Source: an uncultured Rhodospirillales bacterium
GTDB taxonomy: Bacteria; Pseudomonadota; Alphaproteobacteria; Acetobacterales; Acetobacteraceae
Assembly (NCBI GenBank): GCA_903835235.1
Contig: CAILMF010000054.1
Coordinates: 496,001-560,000, forward strand
Length of the DNA stretch: 64,000 bases
Direction of reading: 5' to 3'
A program made the translations under genes and the position numbers. The number at the start of each line of letters is the position of its first letter. Positions within the stretch are counted from its first letter, which is position 1. The notes beneath the pieces are model-generated. The model was given only the letters and a program-made list of their open reading frames with translations. It was not told the origin of the DNA and did no database searches. Of the stretch, positions 1-10,038 are shown piece after piece.

Positions 1-81
1 CGCCGCCACGCTGTGGCCCATCTCGATGACCTTGATGCCGGCGAGTGGACCGGCCGAAGTGGCTGGCGCCGTGCTGCTCAC
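1..81 (-). CDS. CaiB/BaiF family (class III) CoA-transferase, N-terminal fragment
   Basis: Only the first 27 codons are inside the window; the gene continues past position 1. It begins with GTG at 81, which overlaps the stop of the upstream flavin oxidoreductase gene by four bases, so the two are probably translationally coupled. After a short Ser/Ala/Thr-rich leader the peptide reads PLAGIKVIEMGHSVAA, which matches the usual opening of family III CoA-transferases (compare the CaiB-like gene at 49368-50573, which opens PLQGIKVLDLTAV). Such enzymes move CoA between carboxylic acids. The substrate cannot be told, and the catalytic Asp lies outside the window. Confidence 0.75.
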   Translation of the reverse strand, partial: MSSTAPATSAGPLAGIKVIEMGHSVAA

Positions 82-1283
82 GCCATCACCTCCTCGGCCG
101 CCGGCACGCGGGTGATCTGGTGCGCCTGCAACTTTGGCAGCACCTCGGCGGCGAAGCGGCGGATCTGGTTCAGGAACATCTCATGCGGCATGGCGCCGCG
201 GTTCATGCTGACCAGCAGCGTCTCGGCGCCGCACTTCTCGGCCTCCGCGATCAGCTTCGCCGCCACCTCGTCGCCGGTGCCCCAGGGCATGTGCTCGGCG
301 CGCTTTTCCACGTCGGCCATGGTCATGTTGCGGAAATCCTGCCGGTCGAAGGCGGCCTGCTTCAGGTTCTCCTGCCGGACATAGTCGGTGCTGGACTGCG
401 TGACATAGCCGTGTTCGCGCTGGATCGCGGTCTCGGTGAAGTTGCCGTGGCTGAACAGCGTCTGGTTGAAATACAGGTGGTAGGGGCCGTTCTCCTTCAC
501 CGCTTGTGCCTTGCTGTCCGCGACATAGGCGTTGACGCCGATGCTGAGGTGCTGCGGCGTGACCTTGCGGCCGTGCTGCGCCTGGACCTTGGCGTACAAC
601 CCGATGATGTCATCCCGCAGGCCGCCAGGCGCCAGGCCGGGCGTGATCGGCACGTCCTTGCGCGCCGCCCACTCGATGCTTTCCTTGGACCCCACCACGG
701 GCACCCACACGCGGGGATGCGGCCGCTGCACCGGGCGCGGCCACAGCGCCACGTCCTTGTAGGACCAGAACTTGCCCTCGTAGCTGAAGACGTCCTGCGT
801 CCAGGCGCCGGTGACGATCTCGTAGGCTTCCTCGAAGCGGTCGCGGCTCTCGCTCATCGCCACGTTGTGCACGCCGTATTCGCGCGGAATGCCGCGGGCG
901 AAGCCGCTGATGATCCGGCCGCCGGAAAGGCAGTCCAGCATCGCCAGTTCCTCGGCCAGGCGCAGCGGGGAATGCAGCGGCAGCAGGTTGCCGTAGATCA
1001 GAAGCTTCAGCTTCTTGGTGCGCTGCGCCGCCGCCGCCGCCATCAGGTTGGGCGAGTTCATCAACCCATAGGGCGAGGTGTGGTGCTCGTTGAAGCCGAC
1101 GCCGTCGTAGCCGAGCTTGTCCATCTCCTCCCAGGCTTGCAGGTGCTCCTCATAGGTCTGCATGCCGACCTGGGGGTCGAAGTGCTTGGCGCTCAGCGGG
1201 TAGGGCAGTTCCTGCACGCCCGGCACCTTCACGTGGTTCAGGTGGGCGCCATAGGCCAGCAGGTCGAAGACGAAGACTTTCAT
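78..1283 (-). CDS. LLM class flavin-dependent oxidoreductase (bacterial luciferase-like)
   Basis: A 401-residue protein of the luciferase-like monooxygenase superfamily, which uses reduced FMN (or F420 in some groups) to oxidise small organic molecules. Visible landmarks are the NEHH segment at residues 65-68, after the first strands of the TIM barrel, and GGRIISGFARG at 121-131, both usual in the alkanal-monooxygenase-like group. No signal peptide is present, so it should be cytoplasmic. It precedes and overlaps a CaiB/BaiF CoA-transferase gene, suggesting oxidation of an acid or its CoA ester. It resembles the protein at 56281-57462 in length and motifs. The exact substrate is unknown. Confidence 0.9.
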   Translation of the reverse strand: MKVFVFDLLAYGAHLNHVKVPGVQELPYPLSAKHFDPQVGMQTYEEHLQAWEEMDKLGYDGVGFNEHHTSPYGLMNSPNLMAAAAAQRTKKLKLLIYGNLLPLHSPLRLAEELAMLDCLSGGRIISGFARGIPREYGVHNVAMSESRDRFEEAYEIVTGAWTQDVFSYEGKFWSYKDVALWPRPVQRPHPRVWVPVVGSKESIEWAARKDVPITPGLAPGGLRDDIIGLYAKVQAQHGRKVTPQHLSIGVNAYVADSKAQAVKENGPYHLYFNQTLFSHGNFTETAIQREHGYVTQSSTDYVRQENLKQAAFDRQDFRNMTMADVEKRAEHMPWGTGDEVAAKLIAEAEKCGAETLLVSMNRGAMPHEMFLNQIRRFAAEVLPKLQAHQITRVPAAEEVMA

Positions 1284-1321
1284 CGGATGGTTCCCTTGGT
1301 TGCGCGCAAGGTGGCGCAGGG

Positions 1322-1350
1322 TTGGTCACTCGACAAGGTGGGGTTAGCTT
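1322..1350 (+). promoter_or_regulatory. candidate sigma-70-type promoter for the D-2-hydroxyacid dehydrogenase gene
   Basis: TTGGTC (1322-1327) and TAGCTT (1345-1350) are separated by 17 bases, and the -10 element ends 24 bases before the ATG at 1375. The match is only partial. The position, in the 91-base gap between two divergent genes, is what makes it credible. Confidence 0.35.
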
Positions 1351-1374
1351 CCTTCCCAACCAGGGAGCCTGCCG

Positions 1375-2331
1375 ATGACCAAGCCGACCATCCTGCTGTG
1401 GCTGGACGAAGCCGAGACCTACCGCAGCGCCGCCGCCGCCGCCGGCCTGGAGTCGCGCTGCGAGCTTGTGGCGGTACCACGCAGCGCGACTCCGGATGCC
1501 CAGCTGCTGGAACGGGCTGAGGCCATTTTGGCCTGGGGCGCCGCGCCCGGCCTGCTGGACCGCATGCCCAGGCTGCGCTGGGTGCAGGCGCTGACGGCGG
1601 GGGTGGAGATGTGGCTCGGCCGGCCGGATGTGACGGACCGCTTCGCGCTGTGCTGCGCCCGCGGCACGCATCGGGTGGCGATGCCGGAGAATATCCTCGG
1701 CGCGCTGTTCCACATCACCAAGCCCTACACCCAGGCGGTGCTGGCGCAGCGTGAGCACAAATGGGCGCGCAAGGTCGGCCAGCCTCTGGCCGGCAAGACG
1801 CTCGGCATCCTCGGCCTGGGCGCGATCGGCGCCGAGCTGGCGAAGAAGGCCGCCGCACTGGAGTTGCGCGTCATCGGCACCAAGCGCGTGGTGGAGGACG
1901 TGCCGCATGTGGAAAAGGTGCTGCCGCCGAACCGCACCGCCGAGGTGCTGGCCGAGAGCGATTTCCTCGTCGTCTTGCTGCCGGTGACGCCTGAGACCGA
2001 GGACAGCATCGACGCCGGCTTCCTGGCGCAGATGAAGCCGGGAGCCTGGCTGCTGAACTTCGGCCGGGGTGCCCTGGTGGTGGATGCGGACCTGATCGCC
2101 GCTGTGCAGCAGAAGCGCATCGCCGGCGCGGTGCTGGACGTGTTCCGCCAGGAACCGCTGCCGGCGGAACACCCCTTCTGGTCTACGGAGGGCATCCTGG
2201 TGCTGCCGCATATCGGCGGCGGCCACCCGACGCGCGATGCCATCGTGGCCGAGCTGTTCGTGGAAAACCTCGGCCACTTCCTGGATGCCCGGCCGCTGGT
2301 CGCGCAGGTGGATCTGGTCGCCGGCTACTGA
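1375..2331 (+). CDS. D-2-hydroxyacid dehydrogenase, NAD(P)-dependent
   Basis: A 318-residue enzyme of the D-isomer-specific 2-hydroxyacid dehydrogenase family (glyoxylate/hydroxypyruvate reductase-like), which interconverts 2-keto acids and D-2-hydroxy acids with NAD(P)H. The Rossmann motif GLGAIG lies at residues 147-152, and the catalytic triad is visible as R231 (FGRGA), E260 (RQEPLP) and H279 (LPHIGG). The length is normal for the family. It is divergent from the LLM oxidoreductase operon, with a possible promoter in the 91-base gap, and is followed 61 bases later by the OsmC gene. The true substrate cannot be read from the sequence. Confidence 0.9.
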   Translation: MTKPTILLWLDEAETYRSAAAAAGLESRCELVAVPRSATPDAQLLERAEAILAWGAAPGLLDRMPRLRWVQALTAGVEMWLGRPDVTDRFALCCARGTHRVAMPENILGALFHITKPYTQAVLAQREHKWARKVGQPLAGKTLGILGLGAIGAELAKKAAALELRVIGTKRVVEDVPHVEKVLPPNRTAEVLAESDFLVVLLPVTPETEDSIDAGFLAQMKPGAWLLNFGRGALVVDADLIAAVQQKRIAGAVLDVFRQEPLPAEHPFWSTEGILVLPHIGGGHPTRDAIVAELFVENLGHFLDARPLVAQVDLVAGY

Positions 2332-2392
2332 GTTGGTACCAGGCCCGGGGATGCCATCTGCCCAGGGCACCAACCCCGGAAAAGGATCATCC

Positions 2393-2827
2393 ATGGCCAG
2401 CATTCACCGCACCGCCAACGCCGCCTGGCAAGGCAGCGGCAAGGACGGCAAGGGCGCCCTGACCAGCCAGAGCGGCGTGCTCGCGCAGACGCCCTATGGC
2501 TTCAACACCCGATTCGGCGACGCCAAGGGCACCAACCCCGAGGAACTGATCGCCGCCGCCCATGCCGGCTGCTTCACCATGGCGCTGGCCTTCAAGCTGC
2601 AGGGCGCCGGTCATGTCGCGGAAAGCCTGGAGACCCTGGCGAGGCTTTCCATGGAGCAGGAAGGCGCCGGCTGGAAGATCGCCGCCGTGGCGCTGACGCT
2701 GAAGGCCAAGGTGCCCGGCATGACCGACGCGGAGTTCCAGAAGCTGGCGGCCGACGCCAAGGCGACCTGCCCGGTGTCCCGCGTGCTGAACGCCGAGATC
2801 ACCTTGGCGGCAACGCTGGAGGGCTGA
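2393..2827 (+). CDS. OsmC family peroxiredoxin (OsmC/OhrB-type)
   Basis: A 144-residue OsmC-like thiol peroxidase that reduces organic hydroperoxides. The two family cysteines are present: C60 in the AAHAGCF motif and C126 in ATCPVSR, with the conserved PEEL segment just before the first. The open frame extends upstream to 2237, inside the preceding gene. I start at the ATG at 2393, because it gives the normal family N-terminus (MASIHRTANAAW) and follows a GGAAAAGGA ribosome site. A strong hairpin lies just after the stop, so it is probably the last gene of its transcript. Confidence 0.9.
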   Translation: MASIHRTANAAWQGSGKDGKGALTSQSGVLAQTPYGFNTRFGDAKGTNPEELIAAAHAGCFTMALAFKLQGAGHVAESLETLARLSMEQEGAGWKIAAVALTLKAKVPGMTDAEFQKLAADAKATCPVSRVLNAEITLAATLEG

Positions 2828-2834
2828 AATTGCA

Positions 2835-2866
2835 ACGGCCCGGACAGCATGGGCTGCCCGGGCCGT
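2835..2866. terminator. candidate transcription terminator hairpin after the OsmC gene
   Basis: Left arm 2835-2848 and right arm 2853-2866 form a 14-position stem with one mismatch and a 4-base ATGG loop, 7 bases after the OsmC stop. There is no T-run after it, so termination by the hairpin alone is not certain. It could also serve the leftward transcript ending at 2954. Confidence 0.5.
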
Positions 2867-2953
2867 CGGGCCAAACCGCGGTGGCGCCGGGGGAGGCGTT
2901 ACCGCGGTTCAGCATTGCGCCTGGCCGATGGGGGGAACCGGCCAGTCGCTGGT

Positions 2954-3115
2954 TCAGCCGTTGATGACCTTCACCGCGACATTGCCGAGGGTGCCGACCA
3001 GCGCCAAGGCGACGCCGATGAGCGTGAAGCGCAGCAGCAGCAGTGCGACGGCGCCTGCGCGCGCGTCGGGAATTTCATGGACCGACGAACGACCGCCGAT
3101 GGGTGTTGCACTCAT
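2954..3115 (-). CDS. small single-pass membrane protein, function unknown
   Basis: A 53-residue protein. The frame is open to 3160, but the ATG at 3113-3115 has a good AGAAAGG ribosome site about 8 bases upstream, so I use that start. Residues 1-20 are polar, residues 21-43 form one hydrophobic helix (AGAVALLLLRFTLIGVALAL) and a short basic-tailed end follows. I recognise no family. It lies tail to tail with the OsmC gene and downstream of an unusually AT-rich stretch for this window. Confidence 0.55.
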   Translation of the reverse strand: MSATPIGGRSSVHEIPDARAGAVALLLLRFTLIGVALALVGTLGNVAVKVING

Positions 3116-3283
3116 GAGATACCCTTTCTGGTTGTGTTGTCCCGAACACAAAGCAACCATACGTTAGGTTTTGTCTCTAGCCAACAAGAATTTGCGTGAT
3201 TTATCGACGAACGTCTCAATTTCCGTCCGGCCCTTGTGTGGTTGTCGACGCCGGCAGTCCGAGCCAGATCAAGCCATTGTTAT

Positions 3284-3292
3284 TGCTATAAT
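3284..3292 (+). promoter_or_regulatory. extended -10 promoter motif with no gene downstream
   Basis: TGCTATAAT at 3284-3292 is a perfect extended -10 (TGnTATAAT). No good -35 lies at 17-18 bases upstream. The rightward region up to 3528 has no credible coding frame, so if active the promoter would drive an untranslated RNA (see 3299-3424). Confidence 0.4.
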
Positions 3293-3298
3293 TCCTTC

Positions 3299-3424
3299 CC
3301 CCCTCGGAACCCTGGGAGGCAGCGGGCAACCCCTGGCCGACGGCTGGGCAACGACCGGGTCGGGCGCGTTGCCCCGCCGCCCCGACGGTTCCAGGGCTCC
3401 ATTCAGTATTCGTCTGGGCGTTTT
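3299..3424 (+). ncRNA. candidate structured small RNA
   Basis: This gene-free stretch (part of the 413-base gap 3116-3528) contains a long composite hairpin from 3331 to 3396. The pairs are 3331-3336 with 3391-3396, 3337-3339 with 3386-3388, 3341-3344 with 3376-3379 and 3346-3353 with 3367-3374: 21 base pairs in all, with a 13-base apical loop. It sits 39 bases after an extended -10 element on the + strand, and a TTTT run follows at 3421-3424. I do not recognise a known RNA family (not SRP, RNase P or tmRNA by sequence). The strand and the 3' end are guesses. Confidence 0.3.
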
Positions 3425-3528
3425 GTCGGGAATTGCTTACCGAACCCCTAAATCGTCGTCGGCTCGGGCAGGGCCCGGGCGGCACGCAGGGGCTGCACCC
3501 GGCGGCCCCCTCCCCGGCCCGATGCGAC

Positions 3529-3873
3529 TCAGCGGGCGCGACGCGGTGATTGCAGCAGGGACGACACCAGCCAGGTCGCCGCGACGGCAACGCCGATGAC
3601 GACCAGTGGCCGGTGACGGGTCAGGGAGACCAGCTGGTCCGAAAGGTCGGACGCGGCTTCGCCGGCGTCGTGGGCGTAATGCCGGGCGCGCTGCGCCACG
3701 CTGGGTCCGCGGTGGCCCACCAGCGCCTCAATCTCGGACCACAACTCACCCAGCCGACCGGAGGCCTGGTCGGCGTAGCCCTCCGCGCGGCTGACGGCGT
3801 GGCGACCGGTATCCTGCGCGGCGTCGGCGTATTCCTCGGCACGATGGCGCAACTGGCGAAGGGCGGCGGACAT
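3529..3873 (-). CDS. DUF883/ElaB-YqjD-like membrane-anchored protein
   Basis: A 114-residue protein with a long charged amphipathic region (residues 1-85, rich in Ala, Arg, Glu and His) and one C-terminal hydrophobic helix at about 88-107 (PLVVIGVAVAATWLVSSLL), followed by a basic tail. This is the architecture of the DUF883/YqjD-ElaB group, inner-membrane proteins that in E. coli are made in stationary phase and can bind ribosomes. The match is by architecture and composition rather than by a signature motif. A site resembling the alphaproteobacterial general-stress promoter lies just upstream (3905-3929), fitting a stress role. Confidence 0.65.
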   Translation of the reverse strand: MSAALRQLRHRAEEYADAAQDTGRHAVSRAEGYADQASGRLGELWSEIEALVGHRGPSVAQRARHYAHDAGEAASDLSDQLVSLTRHRPLVVIGVAVAATWLVSSLLQSPRRAR

Positions 3874-3904
3874 GGCAATGCTCCCAATGGGTCAGGGCAT
3901 TGCT

Positions 3905-3929
3905 AACGGCGGCGCCTGGGTTCGGTTCG
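3905..3929 (-). promoter_or_regulatory. candidate EcfG-type general stress promoter
   Basis: Read on the minus strand, CGAAC (3929-3925) and CGTT (3908-3905) are 16 bases apart. The EcfG consensus is GGAAC, 16-18 bases, CGTT, so there is one mismatch. The -10 ends 31 bases before the ATG at 3873. It could drive the YqjD-like gene under stress. One such match by eye is weak evidence. Confidence 0.35.
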
Positions 3930-3998
3930 CCGGTCCGGCTGGCCGTTGCGGATTATGCCGGCCGGCTGCACGCCGTGGCGCGGAGGCATGGCCCGGAA

Positions 3999-4073
3999 TG
4001 GTGTGCCCGGTGGGATTCGAACCCACGGCCATTCGATTAAAAGTCGAATGCTCTACCACTGAGCTACGGGCAC
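3999..4073 (-). tRNA. tRNA-Lys (anticodon TTT)
   Basis: A complete cloverleaf on the minus strand. The acceptor stem GTGCCCG/CGGGCAC and D stem GCTC/GAGC are perfect. The anticodon stem TTCGA/TCGAA encloses CTTTTAA (anticodon TTT), and the T arm is GTGGG-TTCGAAT-CCCAC. The discriminator is A, and the 3' CCA is encoded (4001-3999), unlike the other two tRNA genes in this window. Confidence 0.97.
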
Positions 4074-4102
4074 AATCGGTCCCAACCAAGGGGCCGTCGG
4101 GC

Positions 4103-4132
4103 GGTAAAGCCCTCGGACGCCGATGAAGTCAA
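4103..4132 (-). promoter_or_regulatory. candidate promoter for tRNA-Lys
   Basis: On the minus strand TTGACT (4132-4127) and TTTACC (4108-4103) are 18 bases apart, and the -10 ends 29 bases before the tRNA 5' end. The upstream gene on the same strand ends at 4140, so read-through is the alternative. Confidence 0.4.
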
Positions 4133-4139
4133 GCGCTGC

Positions 4140-5327
4140 TCAAGCAGGACTGACCACCGCTTCCAACTGGTCGAGCAAGGCAGCGAAGGCGGCCGGCTCG
4201 ATCAGGCCGCTGGCCGGCTCGGCCGCGACATAGCCGATGCGATGCCCCAGTTCCCGGCACATGGCCAGATGCCAGGGATTGCGCCGCCCCGCCCCGCCCA
4301 GCACGCCAAGCGCGGCGCCGGGCCGGGCGAACAGGATGTTGTGCAGCGCACTGCCATCCTCGCCCACCACCACGCGCGCGCTGTCGAACAGCCTGGCCTG
4401 GGCCGGCACGCTCAACGTCTCGGGCGCCAATACAAGGTAGCCGCGTTGCTCGGCCAGGGCTTCCAACGCCGCGACATTGCCGATGGTCCGGCCAGGTTCG
4501 GTGCCCTGCCTGGCCCAATGCCGGCGGGTGACGAACAGGCGCGTCGCCTTGGGTGCGTCGGCCGGTTGTGCCAGCAGGGCATGCCGCAGCGCCTGCCACG
4601 CCTGGCGGCACACCGGCGCCGAAAACGCCGAGACGCGCCTGATACCGCTGGGGATCAGGTTGCGCTGCAGGTAGCGAAAGGGCTGGGTCGGGATCAGTTC
4701 ATCGGTGGTGCCGGGCCGGGCCAGCGCAGCGGCCAGCGGCCTGGACCACGGCGGCAGCATGGTATGCAAGCGCCGGCCGATGCCCTCGGCCTCGCACAGG
4801 CCCAGCAGATGCAGCCGCGGCACCTGGTCCAGCAGCCAATGGCCGTAGATGCCCATGCCTGGGCCGCACATCACGGTCGCCGGGCTGGGCAGCCGCGGCA
4901 TGCGTTCCGGCAGGTCCAGGCTGAACTCGGTGCGGTCGGCGGACCAGGCCATGTCCAGGCGGTATTCGGCCGCAAAACCGTCCAGGTAGACTGAAGCGGC
5001 GCCGCGCCCGAAACTCAGCAGGCCGCCCACCAGGCAATGCCCGGCCATGTCGAGCAGCAGCCCGGCCCGGCCCAGCGCGACCAGCCCTTCCAGCACAACC
5101 ACGCCGGCCGGCATGGCATGGCCCGGCCGATTGGCCTCGGCCCATTCGCGCCGGATCCGGTCGGCCAGGGCGTCGGTGCCAACCAGGCAGGCGGCGTCCG
5201 GGCTCAGCGGTTCGGTCGGCTGCAGCGCGGTGTAGCGCAGGCGGCCCCCCAGCGCCGTCAGGCTGCCGGGCGAGGCCACCGCATCCGCCAGGTCTTCCGG
5301 TTCAACCAGGCGGAAGGAACGCCTCAA
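4140..5327 (-). CDS. glycosyltransferase family 61 (DUF563) protein
   Basis: A 395-residue soluble protein with the C-terminal signature of GT61/DUF563, VVVGEDGSALHNILFARPGA, near residues 310-329. It is preceded by a region with HWLLDQVPRL that is also typical of the family. GT61 enzymes transfer sugars such as xylose or N-acetylglucosamine. Bacterial members usually act in cell-surface polysaccharide synthesis, but acceptor and sugar are unknown here. It is a single gene between tRNA-Lys and the cyclophilin genes, 30 bases after the end of the cyclophilin unit on the same strand, so it may be read from the gyrA transcript. Confidence 0.8.
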   Translation of the reverse strand: MRRSFRLVEPEDLADAVASPGSLTALGGRLRYTALQPTEPLSPDAACLVGTDALADRIRREWAEANRPGHAMPAGVVVLEGLVALGRAGLLLDMAGHCLVGGLLSFGRGAASVYLDGFAAEYRLDMAWSADRTEFSLDLPERMPRLPSPATVMCGPGMGIYGHWLLDQVPRLHLLGLCEAEGIGRRLHTMLPPWSRPLAAALARPGTTDELIPTQPFRYLQRNLIPSGIRRVSAFSAPVCRQAWQALRHALLAQPADAPKATRLFVTRRHWARQGTEPGRTIGNVAALEALAEQRGYLVLAPETLSVPAQARLFDSARVVVGEDGSALHNILFARPGAALGVLGGAGRRNPWHLAMCRELGHRIGYVAAEPASGLIEPAAFAALLDQLEAVVSPA

Positions 5328-5357
5328 GGCGCCGCGCCCCTTCCCGCCTGGCCGGTC

Positions 5358-5981
5358 TCAGCCTTCGTCGAGCGGGATATCCGCCAGGATGCGGGCGCGG
5401 GCGATCTTGTCCGGGCCCTGGACCATGCCGGAGCCACCGCTGCCGCGCTTGATCTTGTCCACGTTCTCCATGCCCTGCGTCACCTTGCCCCAGATGGTGT
5501 ACTGGCCATCCAGGTGGCTGCTGGGCGCGAACATGATGAAGAACTGGCTGTTCGCGCTGTCCGGGTTGTTGGTGCGCGCCGCGCCCAGCGTGCCGCGCTG
5601 GAAGCGGGCCTTCTGCGGCGAGGAGAACTCGGCGGGCAGGTCCGGCAGGTCGCTGCCGCCGGTGCCGGTGCCGGTGGGGTCGCCACCCTGGGCCATGAAG
5701 CCCTCGATGACGCGGTGGAACGGCGTGCCGTCATAGAAGCCGCGGCGCACCAGGGTCTTGATCCGCTCGACATGCAGCGGCGCCAGGTCGGGGCGCAGTT
5801 CGATGACGACCTTGCCGTGCGGGGTCTCCAGCACCAGCGTGTCCTCGTCCTTCGGGTCGGCCACGCGGCCAGCCGGCGCCGGGGCGGCAGCTTCGGCCAC
5901 GGTCTCCGCGGGGGCTTCGGTCGTCGGCGTCTCGGCCGCGGTCTCGGCCGGGGTCTCGGCCGGGTTGGTCTCGTCGCTCAT
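5358..5981 (-). CDS. peptidyl-prolyl cis-trans isomerase, cyclophilin type (cytoplasmic form)
   Basis: A 207-residue cyclophilin that catalyses cis-trans isomerisation of prolyl bonds. The core signature GTPFHRVIEGFMAQGGD is at residues 85-101, with the catalytic Arg at 90. The first 38 residues are a low-complexity acidic tail of repeated Thr, Ala, Glu and Pro, which is unusual for bacterial PpiB. No signal peptide is visible, so a cytoplasmic location is likely. It is the downstream member of a tandem pair: the core is very close at both protein and DNA level to the gene at 6001-6540. Confidence 0.92.
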   Translation of the reverse strand: MSDETNPAETPAETAAETPTTEAPAETVAEAAAPAPAGRVADPKDEDTLVLETPHGKVVIELRPDLAPLHVERIKTLVRRGFYDGTPFHRVIEGFMAQGGDPTGTGTGGSDLPDLPAEFSSPQKARFQRGTLGAARTNNPDSANSQFFIMFAPSSHLDGQYTIWGKVTQGMENVDKIKRGSGGSGMVQGPDKIARARILADIPLDEG

Positions 5982-6000
5982 CAGTCTATTCCTTGTGTGT

Positions 6001-6540
6001 TCAGGCGTTTACCAGGCGAGCCTTCAGCAGGCGGTCGGGCTGCTGCACAATCCCGTCCCGGCCGCTGCCGCGCTTGATCTTGTCCACCGCGTCCATGCCG
6101 CCGACGACCTGACCCCAGATGGTGTACTGGCCGTCCAGGTTCGGCGCCGGCGCGAACATGATGTAGAACTGGCTGTTCGCGCTGTCGGGGTTGCTGGTGC
6201 GCGCCGCGCCGACGGTGCCACGCAGGAAGCGGTAGCGGGTGGTGAATTCGGCGCGCAGGTCCGGCAGGCGGGAACCGCTGGTGCCGGTGCCGGTGGGGTC
6301 GCCACCCTGGGCCATGAAGCCTTCGATGACGCGATGGAACGGCGTGCCGTCGTAGAAGCCGTCGCGCGTCAGCGCCTTCACCCGCTGCACATGGTTGGGC
6401 GCCACGTCCTCGCGGAACTGGATGGTCACGTCGCCATCCTTCAGCGTGAAGACCAGGCGTTCCTGCGGCGCCTGGGCGCGCAGGACCGAGGGGGCGGCCA
6501 GCCCGGCAAGCGCCAGGCCGGCAAGCGTACGACGAAACAT
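6001..6540 (-). CDS. peptidyl-prolyl cis-trans isomerase, cyclophilin type (exported form)
   Basis: A 179-residue cyclophilin with an N-terminal signal sequence (residues 1-23, MFRRTLAGLALAGLAAPSV then RAQA), so it probably acts in the periplasm on folding envelope proteins. The signature GTPFHRVIEGFMAQGGD is at residues 65-81. It lies 14 bases after coaD and 19 bases before the cytoplasmic cyclophilin, all on one strand after gyrA. It is the PpiA-like half of a tandem duplication. Confidence 0.92.
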   Translation of the reverse strand: MFRRTLAGLALAGLAAPSVLRAQAPQERLVFTLKDGDVTIQFREDVAPNHVQRVKALTRDGFYDGTPFHRVIEGFMAQGGDPTGTGTSGSRLPDLRAEFTTRYRFLRGTVGAARTSNPDSANSQFYIMFAPAPNLDGQYTIWGQVVGGMDAVDKIKRGSGRDGIVQQPDRLLKARLVNA

Positions 6541-6554
6541 GGGAAGGGCCTTTC

Positions 6555-7067
6555 CTAACCGGCGGGCTTGGTGACGCGCGCCATCGTGCGGTCGAACGTC
6601 AGTTTCGGCACGAAGCTTCTGATATCGCCGCCCAGCATGGCGATTTCCTTGACCAGGCGGCTGGCGATGAACTGGTTGGTCTCGCTGGCCATCAGGAAGA
6701 CGGTCTCGATCTCGTCGTTCAGCCGCCGGTTCATGCCGGTCATCTGGAACTCGTAGTCGAAGTCCGACACCGCGCGCAGCCCGCGCACCAGCATCTGCGC
6801 GCCAACCTCGGCACAGAAATGGATCAGCAGGCCCTGGAAGGGGCGGACCTCGATCACGCAGCCGGTCTTGGCGCTGATCTTGTCGGTTTCGGCCTTCACC
6901 AGCTCGCAGCGCTCCTCCAGGCTGAACAGCGGCCCCTTGGCGTTGTTGATGGCAACGCCGACGATCAGCCGGTCCATCAGCCGCGCGGCGCGGCTGATGA
7001 CGTCCAGGTGGCCATTGGTCACGGGGTCGAAGGTGCCGGGGTACAACCCCACGCGTTCACGAGGCAT
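6555..7067 (-). CDS. coaD: pantetheine-phosphate adenylyltransferase
   Basis: CoaD makes dephospho-CoA from 4'-phosphopantetheine and ATP, the penultimate step of coenzyme A synthesis. The nucleotidyltransferase motif YPGTFDPVTNGHLD follows the start immediately, with the catalytic TxGH-like His in NGHLD. The conserved SRLVKEIA segment near the C-terminus is also present. I choose ATG 7067 (170 residues) because GGAG lies 8 bases upstream. A GTG at 7073, overlapping the gyrA stop, would add two residues but leaves almost no space for a ribosome site. It sits directly downstream of gyrA. Confidence 0.95.
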   Translation of the reverse strand: MPRERVGLYPGTFDPVTNGHLDVISRAARLMDRLIVGVAINNAKGPLFSLEERCELVKAETDKISAKTGCVIEVRPFQGLLIHFCAEVGAQMLVRGLRAVSDFDYEFQMTGMNRRLNDEIETVFLMASETNQFIASRLVKEIAMLGGDIRSFVPKLTFDRTMARVTKPAG

Positions 7068-7069
7068 GT

Positions 7070-9874
<2,805 letters not shown>

Positions 9875-9985
9875 GCTTGGTTCGGTCCTGTCACGGCCTG
9901 GGCAGTTTCGCGCCCGGCCTGAATTAGGGGCTGGCCGCGACCGCGGCCATGAACCCCGAGTCTATAGCAGTTTCAGTCAGATGAC

Positions 9986-10018
9986 GCACCCCTGGGCCGT
10001 CAGGCCGCCCAGGGGTGC
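9986..10018. terminator. candidate terminator between the PrpD operon and gyrA
   Basis: GCACCCCTGGGC (9986-9997) and GCCCAGGGGTGC (10007-10018) make a perfect 12-base-pair stem with a 9-base loop, 20 bases after the stop of the leftward MmgE/PrpD gene. No T-run follows on either strand. Confidence 0.5.
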
Positions 10019-10038
10019 AACAGCGGCCTGTGGCGCGG

